In this document: piece by piece, positions 15,806 through 23,849 of the stretch | How positions within the stretch are numbered: position 1 is the first letter of the stretch | Layout: every line of letters begins with the position of its first letter | From: Bradyrhizobium sp. URHD0069 | GTDB taxonomy: Bacteria > Pseudomonadota > Alphaproteobacteria > Rhizobiales > Xanthobacteraceae | NCBI RefSeq assembly: GCF_000701345.1 | Contig: NZ_JNIJ01000023.1 | Span: 1 to 64,000 of the forward strand | Length of the DNA: 64,000 nucleotides | Direction: 5' to 3' | The notes under the pieces: model-generated | Databases searched by the model: none | What the model saw: the letters and a program-made list of their open reading frames with translations, nothing else | Told to the model about the DNA's origin: nothing | Made by a program: the position numbers and the translations under genes

Positions 15806-16303
15806 CGTCAAAAACCCGCTCCTCCAGACGTCTCGGCTGCACAACATCCATCAATAGGTGACCACGACAAACCGGTCCATTCTACGTAGATTGACTTAAG
15901 CACGGCATTTGTTTGGGAAAGTCATACCTAAGTTTGCCGATTCCGGAGCAAGCCGCCCCTCATTTCGGGATCATGCCGGCTCCTGTTATGCAAATGGAGA
16001 GTCGATCGACCGTTTAAAGGGAACGTTTCCTCACGTCGTTTCAATGGCGCGCGAGGTCGGGCGCGTCGTACGATCACGAGTTCCGGCTTTTGCTACCAGG
16101 ACGCTGGGCTGAAGTGTTTCTTCAAGTTAAATTGTGCAGTTGAAATCTTGGGAAGCAAAATGCCTGGCGTTGTCTCGGCTTCGCGTTCGGCTGAAGCGAT
16201 CGGCGGCGGCGACTGACGCACGGAGTTCATCATCGGGCGCGCATTCGCGCGATCCGTTGGCTATTCCGCCCTACTGGCTGCGGCTAAAGTTTATTTTAGT
16301 TTG
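15806..16303. other. gene-free stretch
   Basis: No gene is recognised. It contains a palindromic repeat at 16222-16262 and becomes AT-rich toward 16300, where a promoter candidate begins. Confidence 0.5.
16222..16262. repeat. short palindromic intergenic repeat, copy 2
   Basis: Near-identical to the copy at 10628-10668 (same GGAGTTCATCATC lead and GGGCGCGCATTCGCGCGA core, then CCGTTGGCT). Confidence 0.7.
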
Positions 16304-16332
16304 TTGAAATCCGCTTCTAAACTACCTAAAGT
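16304..16332 (+). promoter_or_regulatory. sigma-70 type promoter candidate for the permease gene
   Basis: TTGAAA (16304-16309) and TAAAGT (16327-16332) are separated by 17 bases in an AT-rich patch. Transcription would start near 16339, about 20 bases before the small upstream reading frame and 125 before the permease start. Confidence 0.4.
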
Positions 16333-16360
16333 TGGTGTCCGCGTGATTGAATAAGAGAGA

Positions 16361-16459
16361 ATGCGTTGGAATGTGGCGGACATCATTCGGCCGAACTTTC
16401 CGGCATGCGCGGGAAAGCGAACCGGTGACGGCGCCGCCATTCCAGTTGCGGCGCCTTGA
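16361..16459 (+). CDS. possible leader peptide of the permease gene
   Basis: A 32-codon frame from ATG to TGA. Its stop lies three bases before the permease GTG start, which has no ribosome site of its own. The second half of this frame overlaps a GC hairpin (16430-16455). This arrangement suggests coupling by re-initiation, but the peptide has no diagnostic residues and coding is unproven. Confidence 0.3.
   Translation: MRWNVADIIRPNFPACAGKRTGDGAAIPVAAP
16430..16455 (+). promoter_or_regulatory. hairpin in front of the permease start
   Basis: GGCGCCGC and GCGGCGCC are perfect eight-base complements around a ten-base loop and end eight bases before the GTG start at 16463. In mRNA this would hide the start region unless ribosomes translate the small upstream frame. 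Confidence 0.4.
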
Positions 16460-16462
16460 CCG

Positions 16463-17713
16463 GTGACCCACAATACTCTGATCCTCTCTGTCGTTGCCTT
16501 CGCCACGCTTGGGGTGATCACGCGTCCGCTGCGGATACCAGAGTATGTCTGGGCGGCGCTCGGCGCGGCGGCGCTGATCGCGTTCGGCTTTCTTCCTTGG
16601 CGCGATGCAATCGCCGCAGCGGCAAAGGGGATCGATGTCTATCTGTTTCTGATCGGCATGATGCTCCTTGCCGAGATCGGCCGGCAGGAAGGGCTGTTCG
16701 ATTGGCTGGCGGCGCTCGCGGTTCGCTATGCGAGAGGTTCAGCGAGGCGACTATTCCTGATCATCTATGCCGTAGGCACGCTTGTCACGGTGTTCCTGTC
16801 TAATGACGCGACAGCCGTCGTGCTGACGCCTGCCGTATATGCCGCTGCGAAAGCCGCCCGCGTCGAGCCGCTGCCGTACCTTTTCATATGTGCGTTCATC
16901 GCCAATGCCGCGAGCTTTGTGCTGCCGATTTCCAATCCGGCGAACCTGGTCATCTTCGGCACCCATATGCCGCCGCTCTCACAGTGGCTTTATCAATTCA
17001 CGCTGCCGTCGATAGCCTCGATCCTCGTTACCTATTTCCTTTTGCGATTTACCCAGCGCGCCGCGATAGATCAAAAGATTTCCACGGATTTCCGAACCGA
17101 GCCGCTTTCCGTTGGCGGCAAATGCGTTGCAGTCGGCATTGCTGTTACTGCTGTGGCGCTTCTTGGTGCATCATCGCTCGACCGGCAGCTTGGCTTGCCG
17201 ACGTTCATTGCAGGAACCGCAGTGGCCATCATCGTGCTGATCATCAGTGGGCGGTCTCCGATGCCTGTGTTGCGGGATATCTCATGGGGAGTATTGCCGC
17301 TCGTTGCCGGGCTGTTCGTATTGGTCGCGGCTGTCCAGCAGACCGGGATCTTGAACTCGGTCACGCAGATGCTTCATGACGTGGCGGCATCCTCGCCTCG
17401 GGAGACCTCTCTCGGTGCGGGCATCATCGTCGCTCTCGCTTCAAACCTGATGAACAACCTTCCGACTGGCTTGGTCGCTGCCGCCGTCAGCCAAAGTGCC
17501 GACGTCCCGCTGCAAGTGACAAGCGGAATATTGATAGGCGTCGATCTTGGCCCCAACCTCTCTGTGACGGGTTCGCTCGCTACAATCCTGTGGCTAATCG
17601 TCCTGAGACGAGAAGGCGAAGCCGTGACAGCGTGGCAGTTCCTGAAACTTGGAATTGTCGTCATGCCCCCGGCATTGGTGGCGGCCCTGTTGGCACTCAC
17701 GGTTGTGTCGTAG
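16463..17713 (+). CDS. ArsB-like ion permease
   Basis: A 416-residue integral membrane protein with ten to twelve predicted helices, of the ArsB / NhaD ion-transporter superfamily. Characteristic stretches are TVFLSNDATAVVLTPAVYAA (about 112-131), FVLPISNPANLVIFG, NLMNNLPTGLVAAAV and IGVDLGPNLSVTGSLATILW. ArsB proteins export arsenite; without arsR, arsC or arsA nearby the substrate is uncertain and could be another anion or Na+/H+. A TGA lies in frame two codons before the GTG, so the GTG at 16463 is the earliest possible start; it lacks a ribosome site (see the leader peptide and hairpin entries). Confidence 0.8.
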   Translation: MTHNTLILSVVAFATLGVITRPLRIPEYVWAALGAAALIAFGFLPWRDAIAAAAKGIDVYLFLIGMMLLAEIGRQEGLFDWLAALAVRYARGSARRLFLIIYAVGTLVTVFLSNDATAVVLTPAVYAAAKAARVEPLPYLFICAFIANAASFVLPISNPANLVIFGTHMPPLSQWLYQFTLPSIASILVTYFLLRFTQRAAIDQKISTDFRTEPLSVGGKCVAVGIAVTAVALLGASSLDRQLGLPTFIAGTAVAIIVLIISGRSPMPVLRDISWGVLPLVAGLFVLVAAVQQTGILNSVTQMLHDVAASSPRETSLGAGIIVALASNLMNNLPTGLVAAAVSQSADVPLQVTSGILIGVDLGPNLSVTGSLATILWLIVLRREGEAVTAWQFLKLGIVVMPPALVAALLALTVVS

Positions 17714-18203
17714 TCAACGAACGTCCGTATATGTCGCACTTATGAATCGCAACGACAATTGGTCTCGATTTCCTATGACCCCCGGCACATGATGCAGGCA
17801 TCGCATCTAGAATGGAGCGACATGACACTATCTCACTTGAGAAACAGAGATGGACGACAGCATCTGCACCATAGCTGAAGCGACATAAAGAAACGATACG
17901 GACCAAGGGGCTCCGATATAATGGCCGCATCAATGGACCCTGCGAGGTGAGCGGCGCAAGACGAGCGCTTTGTGCCCTTTGCACGCCCGCTGCGGAATGC
18001 CTGCGCATTCCAAGGAAAACTGCCGCGTCCCACTAGACTCCGTTAGCTCAAAGGAGTTCTAATGCGCTTGTTACACGTCACAATGGGAGGAACTCACAGG
18101 AGAACCTCTTGGTGGTAGCGGGCTTGGTCGCGCTCTCACTCCCGCGATGGCGCAAGACACGCCGGCAGACGTTACTCCTGATGCACTCGCGTGGCCTTGT
18201 TAA
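17714..18203. other. gene-free stretch with possible 5' scrap of a secreted protein gene
   Basis: No intact gene. Around 18110-18202 two frames give LVVAGLVALSL and then TPAMAQDTPADVTPDALAW, which read like a signal peptide with an AMAQ cleavage site split by a frameshift and ending at a TAA directly before the aspartate kinase gene. This may be the stump of a gene cut by the insertion of the kinase DNA. The rest shows nothing recognisable. Confidence 0.3.
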
Positions 18204-19397
18204 ATGCGCAACAATCCCATCATCGTGCAAAAATACGGCGGCGCCTGTCTTGAAACACCGGAAAAAATCCGCGCGGTCGCGAGCAGTCTCGCCGATTTGC
18301 ATAGCCGCGGTCATCGTGTCGTGGCGATCGTTTCAGCGATGGGTAAGACCACCGACGAACTTATCAAGACGGCCTATCAAGTAAGCCCGCATCCCAATCG
18401 CCGTGAACTCGACATGTTGTTAACCACCGGCGAGCGCATCAGCATGTCTTTAATGAGCATGGCGCTGTCTGATCTCGGCGTGCCGGCCATTAGTTTTACC
18501 GGTAGTCAAGCCGGAGTGATGACCGACGAATCTCATTCCTCCGCGCGCATTCTGGATGTGCGGCCCATTCGCGTGCGCGACGAACTCGATCGCGGACGCA
18601 TCGTGGTTTTAGCGGGCTTTCAGGGCGTGAATCCGGTGACCAAAGAAGTCACCACGCTGGGCCGGGGCGGCAGCGACACCACTGCGGTCGCCATGGCCGC
18701 GGCGCTAAAAGCCGAGTGCTGTGAAATTATCAAGGAGGTCGACGGAGTTTGCTCGGCTGATCCGCGCATCGTGGCAAATTCAAAACCCTTGCGTCAGCTG
18801 GATTTTACATCGCTATCCGAAATGTGTTTTTGGGGCGCCAAGGTTTTGCATTTTCGCAGCGTGGAGCTGGCACAAAGCCAGAATGTGCCCTTGGTTTTAA
18901 AAAAATGGGGCGGCGCTGAACACAGCACGCAAGTGATGAAGGAGGTTATGGGAATGGAAAGCGGAAAAGTCTTGGCCGTTAACTCGATGGCTCGCATTGA
19001 GCATGTGGAGGTCGATTCGGCGGATCTCAATCAAGGTTTTGAGAAATTCGCGCAGCATCTCAAACAAAACGGCTTATCTTGGCCGCAACTCCTCGCCTCG
19101 GCTTTCACCGCCGGAAGAACGCGCATTATGATGACTTGTGATTCGGAATCGCTCGACACTTTGCTGCGCACGCTGGAAAGGAGCAAAGACTTGCGGAAAC
19201 AGCGTGAGACTTTGAGTTCGGTGAGCCTCACTTGCTTCGGCGGCGTTTCTTCCGACTTGCCATTCAAGGCGATTCAGATTCTGCAACATCACGGGATTGT
19301 CGCCGACAAGTATGTTTTGTCACCGCATTCGGTAAGCTTATTTATTCCTGTCGAGTGCCGCGAGGCCGCAGTCAAGGCTTTGCATTCGCTGATCTAG
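18204..19397 (+). CDS. aspartate kinase homologue, foreign composition
   Basis: A 397-residue member of the aspartokinase family (amino-acid kinase domain about 1-245, ACT-type regulatory tail after about 255). It contains [52 protein letters not shown] and [15 protein letters not shown], all in the family order. The N-terminal nucleotide loop reads KYGGACL where aspartokinases have KFGGTSV, and the later YTDVDG motif reads IKEVDG. Sampled GC is 29/60 (18841-18900) and 25/60 (19021-19080) against 41/60 in the next gene (20221-20280), so horizontal origin is likely. No ribosome site and no lysine, threonine or ectoine gene is adjacent. Function as an aspartate kinase is plausible but not certain. 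Confidence 0.8.
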   Translation: MRNNPIIVQKYGGACLETPEKIRAVASSLADLHSRGHRVVAIVSAMGKTTDELIKTAYQVSPHPNRRELDMLLTTGERISMSLMSMALSDLGVPAISFTGSQAGVMTDESHSSARILDVRPIRVRDELDRGRIVVLAGFQGVNPVTKEVTTLGRGGSDTTAVAMAAALKAECCEIIKEVDGVCSADPRIVANSKPLRQLDFTSLSEMCFWGAKVLHFRSVELAQSQNVPLVLKKWGGAEHSTQVMKEVMGMESGKVLAVNSMARIEHVEVDSADLNQGFEKFAQHLKQNGLSWPQLLASAFTAGRTRIMMTCDSESLDTLLRTLERSKDLRKQRETLSSVSLTCFGGVSSDLPFKAIQILQHHGIVADKYVLSPHSVSLFIPVECREAAVKALHSLI

Positions 19398-19812
19398 TCG
19401 ACTGTTTTGCCAAGAAATTACGCAGCTGCACAACGTTTGAGGCGCACATCGCGTCATGAGGTCATGCGATGGCCGGACGGGTTGAAGAAGTGTGACAGGT
19501 CTGGGTGGTCGCGCGACAAATCGACCCCCAGCGACGCTAAAAACGACGATCGCAGCCCTGACCGGCTATTACGGGATCAACGGCCGCGACAGCACGAACG
19601 AAGGTTTCGAGCAAACGGCGCCGCGTTGTTCTGATTGGCCTGCAGGGCGTGGGTGGATCGCTCACCGGATTTGACTTAGCCGCACATTGATCCTTGACGA
19701 GAACGCCCGCCGTGTGTCCTCGTTCGCCGTCAGCTAGTGGGCTGCCTTCACCCCCTTGGAGGGGGAGGATAAGGAAGCACCGCTTTTCGTCGAGCACGCA
19801 ATTGGTAACCGC
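19398..19812. other. gene-free stretch
   Basis: No gene recognised. A GGAGGGGGAGGATAAGG run at about 19757-19773 looks like a ribosome site but is followed by no suitable ATG at normal distance; the nearest in-frame ATG of the transglycosylase is at 19813. Confidence 0.5.
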
Positions 19813-21171
19813 ATGCAGAAGTTTTCAATGACACGATTTTTTCTCGGCGTTTTTCCTGGCGCAGTCTTGTTGGCGCTTCCGTGCGCACCGCAACAGGCAT
19901 CGGCTCAACCAGCTGCAGTTTCACCGAGACCGATTGCAGCTCCCACCAGACCAAACGCGGCGCCAGTCCAACGCGGCGCGTCCTGCCATAACGGCATGTC
20001 GTTCGGCCGCTTCCTCGCCGACCTGAAGCAGCAGGCCGCTGCCGCCGGCGTGTCGCAGCGGGCACTAGAAGAAACATCACCCTACCTCGTCTACGACCAG
20101 GGCATCGTCAACCGCGACCGCGGCCAGCGTGTGTTCGGGCAGGTGTTTACCGAGTTCGCGGGCCGGATGGCGGCGCCGTACCGCATGCAGCAGGGCCAGG
20201 CCAAAATCAAAACCTATGCCGCGGCCTTTGCGCGCGCCGAGAAGGAGTATGGCGTGCCGCCGGCGGTGATATCAGCGTTCTGGGGGCTTGAAAGCGATTT
20301 CGGCGCCAACATGGGCAACCTGCCGACCCTGCGCTCGCTGGTCTCATTGGCCTATGACTGCCGCCGGTCGCAGATGTTTCAGGCAGAGACCATCGCCGCG
20401 CTGAAAATCACCGAGCGCGGCGATCTCACGCCGGCCGAGATGGTCGGATCGTGGGCCGGCGAACTGGGACAGACCCAATTCCTGCCGACGCATTATTTCA
20501 ACTACGCCGTCGACTACGACGGTGATGGACATCGCAATCTCCTGCACAGCCCGGAGGACGTGATCGGCTCGACCGCGAACTACATCGCCAACGGACTTAA
20601 ATGGCGGCGCGGCGAACCATGGCTGCAGGAAGTGCGCGTGCCGCAAAACCTTGCGTCCGGTTTTACCTGGGACCAGGCCGATCTGACGATCCAGCATCCG
20701 CGTTCGAAATGGGCACAATTCGGCGTCACCTATCCCGACGGGCGGGCGCTGCCGAACGACAATCTGCCGGCGTCGCTGCTATTGCCGATGGGCCGCATGG
20801 GGCCGGCATTTCTGGCCTATCCGAATTTTGCGGCGTACACCGAGTGGAATAACTCGCTGATCTATTCGACCACTGCCGGCTATCTCGCCACCCGCATCGC
20901 CGGCGCGCCGCCGATGCATCGTCCGGCGGCGCAGATCGCGCAGCTGCCGTTCAACGAGCTCCGCGAGTTGCAGCAATTGCTGGTGCGCGCGGGGTTCAAT
21001 GTCGGCAAGGTCGACGGCATCATGGGCCAGCAAAGCCGCAGCGCCGTGAAGGCGATGCAGATCAAATACGGCCTGCCCGCCGACTCCTGGCCGACCGCCG
21101 AACTGCTGGCGCGGATGCGCGGCGTGCCTGCCGCGCAACCGTTCCCGGTCGGAGCGTCGGCGGTCCGCTAG
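19813..21171 (+). CDS. lytic murein transglycosylase (MltB type) with peptidoglycan-binding end
   Basis: A 452-residue periplasmic enzyme that cleaves peptidoglycan with formation of anhydromuramic acid. A signal peptide covers residues 1-32 (hydrophobic core then QASAQP). The catalytic domain has FGRFLADLKQQAAAAGVS, VFGQVFTEFAGRM and AFWGLESDFGANMGNLPTLR, in which the Glu of GLESDFG is the expected catalytic acid, and GSWAGELGQTQFLPTHYF. The last 65 residues are a PG_binding_1 domain (LQQLLVRAGFNVGKVDGIMG). The start is uncertain: ATG codons at 19813 and 19828 both lack a good ribosome site. Confidence 0.9.
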   Translation: MQKFSMTRFFLGVFPGAVLLALPCAPQQASAQPAAVSPRPIAAPTRPNAAPVQRGASCHNGMSFGRFLADLKQQAAAAGVSQRALEETSPYLVYDQGIVNRDRGQRVFGQVFTEFAGRMAAPYRMQQGQAKIKTYAAAFARAEKEYGVPPAVISAFWGLESDFGANMGNLPTLRSLVSLAYDCRRSQMFQAETIAALKITERGDLTPAEMVGSWAGELGQTQFLPTHYFNYAVDYDGDGHRNLLHSPEDVIGSTANYIANGLKWRRGEPWLQEVRVPQNLASGFTWDQADLTIQHPRSKWAQFGVTYPDGRALPNDNLPASLLLPMGRMGPAFLAYPNFAAYTEWNNSLIYSTTAGYLATRIAGAPPMHRPAAQIAQLPFNELRELQQLLVRAGFNVGKVDGIMGQQSRSAVKAMQIKYGLPADSWPTAELLARMRGVPAAQPFPVGASAVR

Positions 21172-21385
21172 CACGCATACGGGCCAACAGCGGGATTGCT
21201 TCGTTCGCTCGCAATGACGGAAAAACTGGTTGAAGGCATTGTGGAGCGAGCAAGGCCGCGGACCTTTCGCTATCATCCGCGAGACGCGACGCGTCCGCTG
21301 TAGCTGAACGACCGAAGGCGGAAGCGACGAAGCAATTTGGTTGTCTTTCCTCGGGCAATATGGCTTGGTTGCTGCGCGGAGCCTG

Positions 21386-21418
21386 TCATTGGGCGGCGCT
21401 TGCGCCGACCCGTTGGCT
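21386..21418. repeat. short palindromic intergenic repeat, copy 3
   Basis: GGGCGGCGCTTGCGCCGACC forms a hairpin and ends in CGTTGGCT, relating it to the copies at 10628 and 16222. A half-copy of another repeat (GGGATTGCTTCGTTCGCTCG) stands at 21191-21220. Confidence 0.6.
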
Positions 21419-21450
21419 CGCAACGACGGTCACAACGAAAAGAGCATCAC

Positions 21451-21954
21451 ATGTCCTTCTACGACACTTCCGTTCCGGCGTTCCTGCAGATCCTCAATAG
21501 TCTTTCCGGGATTCTCGGCAAGGCCGAGGCGCACTGTAAGGCCAAGAATATTCAATCCGACGTGCTGCTGGGCGCCCGGCTCTATCCGGACATGCTGCCG
21601 TTCACCCGCCAGATTCAGCTGGTTTGCGATTTCGCCGCCAAGGGCTGCGCGCGGCTGACCAATAGCGAGGTGCCGACCACCCCGGACACTGAAAAGACCT
21701 TCGATGAACTCAAGCAGCGGCTCGCCAACACGATCGACTATGTGAAGGCGTTCAAGCCGGCGCAGTTCGACGGCGGCGAGAGCCGCGACGTCAGCTTTCC
21801 GGCCGGCCCCAACAACACCATGACGCTGAAGGGCCAGCAGTTCCTCAATAATTTCGCCTTGCCGAATTTCTATTTCCACGCCGCGACCGCTCACGGCATT
21901 CTGCGCCACAACGGCGTGGAAATCGGCAAGCGCGATTTTCTCGGGGTGCGTTAG
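21451..21954 (+). CDS. DUF1993 family protein
   Basis: A 167-residue cytoplasmic protein of the DUF1993 family, likely a helical bundle related in fold to DinB. It begins MSFYDTSVPAFLQILNSLSG and ends FYFHAATAHGILRHNGVEIG, both typical of the family; PDMLPFTRQIQLVCDFAAKG is the conserved middle. Function is unknown. The ATG at 21451 matches the family start and the upstream sequence is repeat DNA. Confidence 0.85.
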   Translation: MSFYDTSVPAFLQILNSLSGILGKAEAHCKAKNIQSDVLLGARLYPDMLPFTRQIQLVCDFAAKGCARLTNSEVPTTPDTEKTFDELKQRLANTIDYVKAFKPAQFDGGESRDVSFPAGPNNTMTLKGQQFLNNFALPNFYFHAATAHGILRHNGVEIGKRDFLGVR

Positions 21955-21956
21955 TT

Positions 21957-22030
21957 CTCCTCATGGTGAGGAGGCGCGCTCCCGGCAGCGCTCTTGCGCT
22001 GTCCGGTGCGCCGTCTCGAACCGTGAGGCC
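21957..22030. repeat. dispersed ~70-base repeat, copy A
   Basis: Its reverse complement is nearly identical to 56802-56871, including the 23-base run that begins CGAGACGGCGCACCGG. A looser relative lies at 31794-31905. Confidence 0.75.
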
Positions 22031-22129
22031 ACAGACCTCATCCTTCGAGACGCGGCCAAGTGGCCGCTCCTCGGGATGAAGGACAAAATGACCCGCCGAC
22101 GCGTAAGGCGGCGTCGGATGGCAGGCTCC

Positions 22130-22191
22130 GCGAAGCAATCCATTCTTTTCCCGCCGCATCCATGGATTGCTTCGCCTGGCTCGCAATGACG
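22130..22191. repeat. degenerate copy of the CATTGCGAGG / CGCAATGACG repeat
   Basis: GCGAAGCAATCCA is followed 20 bases later by its reverse complement TGGATTGCTTCGC and then CTCGCAATGAC, as in the full copies at 23591-23670 and 40511-40593. Confidence 0.6.
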
Positions 22192-22247
22192 CGATCATGC
22201 TTTGCCGCGATGCCAGCCGCCGCCGCCGCAGCGACCGGGCCGTCACG

Positions 22248-22385
22248 GTGCCGCTCGGCCGTCAGGCCGCCGGCTGGGAGGTCGTTTATGCTGCGCTATT
22301 TCTGATTTCGAATGAATCATCCTGCGTCAACGCGCATACGCTGTTCCTCGATGCCGGGCATATGGCAGGCATGGTGCGCAGCTAG
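22248..22385 (+). pseudogene. C-terminal scrap of a short-chain dehydrogenase
   Basis: The frame reads VPLGRQAAGWEVVYAALFLI followed by SNESSCVNAHTLFLDAGHMA and ends GMVRS. This is the usual end of SDR-family oxidoreductases (PLGR, AALFLASDESSYVNGH, LFVDAGH). Everything before it, including the cofactor and catalytic parts, has been replaced by repeat DNA. Confidence 0.6.
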
Positions 22386-22472
22386 CCTGCGATATCCGAA
22401 TAGCTCCCGGCATTGCCGTGCTGATAACAATACCCACTTGCGTTACATCAGCAACTTTTCCGGAAACAAGAG

Positions 22473-23573
22473 ATGAGCAAGACCAAACTCTTTGAGCCCT
22501 ACAAGCTTGGTCCGATTACACTGCCCAATCGGCTTGTGATGGCGCCGCTTACGCGCAATCGCGCGGTTGCCGGCATGGTGCCCAGTCCATTGGCAGTCGA
22601 ATACTACGGGCAGCGCGCATCGGCAGGCCTGCTGATCACCGAGGCGAGCCAGGTTTCGCAACAGGGGCAGGGCTATCAGGACACGCCCGGCATCTATTCG
22701 AAAGAGCAGGTTGCGGGCTGGCGCAAGGTCACGGATCGCGTGCACGAGCGCGGCGGACGCATCTTCATTCAGACCTGGCATGTTGGACGGGTCTCGCACA
22801 CCTCGCTGCAGCCCAACAACGGCGCGCCGGTCGCCCCCTCGGCGATGCGCGCCAAAGGCAAGACCTTCGTCGGCGGAACGTTCACCGATATCTCCGAGCC
22901 GCGCGCGCTGACGCTGGAAGAAATTCCAGGAATTATCGAGAGCTTCAAACGCGGCACCGCGAACGCGCTGGAAGCGGGTTTCGACGGCGTCGAAATCCAT
23001 GGCGCCAATGGCTATCTGCTGGATCAGTTCGCCAGGGACAGCAGCAACAAGCGCACCGACGCCTATGGCGGCTCGATCGAGAACCGGGCGAAGCTGATGC
23101 TCGAAGTCGCTGCGGTCGTGGCCGCGGAAGCGGGCGCAGAGCGGACCGGCATTCGCATTTCGCCGGTGACGCCGGCCAACGACGTCTCCGACAGCAATCC
23201 GCAGCCGTTGTTCGACTATATCGTCGATCGTCTCAACGCGTTGAAGCTCGTCTACATCCACGTCATCGAAGGTGCCACCGGCGGCCCGCGCGACATTGCG
23301 CCGTTCGACTACGGCTCCTTGCGCAAGCGCTTCAAGGGGACCTATGTCGCCAACAACGGCTATGATTTCGAACTCGCGACAAAAGTGCTCGCGGCCGATG
23401 CGGCCGACCTGATCGCGTTCGGCAAGCCGTTCATCTCCAATCCCGACCTGGTCGAGCGCCTGAAGGCGGGCGCGCCGCTCAATGCGTTCGACAAGGCGAC
23501 GTTCTACGGCGGCGGCGCCAAGGGCTATACGGATTACCCGGCGCTCGGCGAAGCGCTGGACGCGGCGCAGTAG
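22473..23573 (+). CDS. nemA: old-yellow-enzyme family NADPH:flavin oxidoreductase / alkene reductase
   Basis: A 366-residue FMN-dependent enzyme of the OYE/NemA class, which reduces activated alkenes, nitrate esters or N-ethylmaleimide. The barrel begins KLFEPYKLGPITLPNRLVMA; FIQTWHVGRVSH holds the substrate-side His, FDGVEIHGANGYLLDQF the His-x-x-Asn active-site pair, and DAYGGSIENRAKLMLEV is a family hallmark. GTYVANNGYD and IAFGKPFISNPDLVERL bind the FMN phosphate. Length is normal. It is a single gene between repeats. The symbol rests on family resemblance only. Confidence 0.9.
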   Translation: MSKTKLFEPYKLGPITLPNRLVMAPLTRNRAVAGMVPSPLAVEYYGQRASAGLLITEASQVSQQGQGYQDTPGIYSKEQVAGWRKVTDRVHERGGRIFIQTWHVGRVSHTSLQPNNGAPVAPSAMRAKGKTFVGGTFTDISEPRALTLEEIPGIIESFKRGTANALEAGFDGVEIHGANGYLLDQFARDSSNKRTDAYGGSIENRAKLMLEVAAVVAAEAGAERTGIRISPVTPANDVSDSNPQPLFDYIVDRLNALKLVYIHVIEGATGGPRDIAPFDYGSLRKRFKGTYVANNGYDFELATKVLAADAADLIAFGKPFISNPDLVERLKAGAPLNAFDKATFYGGGAKGYTDYPALGEALDAAQ

Positions 23574-23590
23574 GCCAACGCGCCTCAGCC

Positions 23591-23670
23591 GTCATTGCGA
23601 GGAGCGCAGCGACGAAGCAATCCAGCTTTCCCGCGGTGCGATGGATTGCTTCGCTTCGCTCGCAATGACG
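23591..23670. repeat. dispersed ~80-base repeat with inverted ends, copy A
   Basis: Starts GTCATTGCGAGGAGCGCAGC and ends TTCGCTTCGCTCGCAATGAC; the ends are inverted copies. A second full copy is at 40511-40593 and partial copies are at 21191-21220 and 22130-22191. Confidence 0.8.
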
Positions 23671-23680
23671 CATAGACTTG

Positions 23681-23766
23681 TCATACCCGCGAAAGCGGGT
23701 ATCCAGTAATCGCCGCCGTCAGATAGAATCGAGAAGCCGCGGCGTACTGGATCGTCCGCCTTCGAT
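23681..23766. repeat. dispersed repeat with GCGGGTATCCAGTA core
   Basis: TACCCGCGAAAGCGGGTATC begins it; the order (GGTATCC-GTAATC-GC, then GATTCGAGA/GAATCGAGA, GCCGCGG, ACTGGATC-TCCGC) is shared with 62620-62705. Confidence 0.65.
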
Positions 23767-23802
23767 GACAGCCAGGGACAGAACGGCGCCCTGTCGGATA
23801 AG

Positions 23803-23834
23803 AAAAAGGCCGGGATCGCTCCCGGCCTTCGTTT
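23803..23834 (-). terminator. rho-independent terminator of the glp operon
   Basis: AAGGCCGGGA-TCGC-TCCCGGCCTT is a perfect ten-pair stem. Read on the minus strand it is followed by TTTCTTA-type Ts and lies 16 bases after the glpV stop. It could also stop weak transcription from the plus strand. Confidence 0.85.
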
Positions 23835-23849
23835 GTTGTCGCAACCGCC

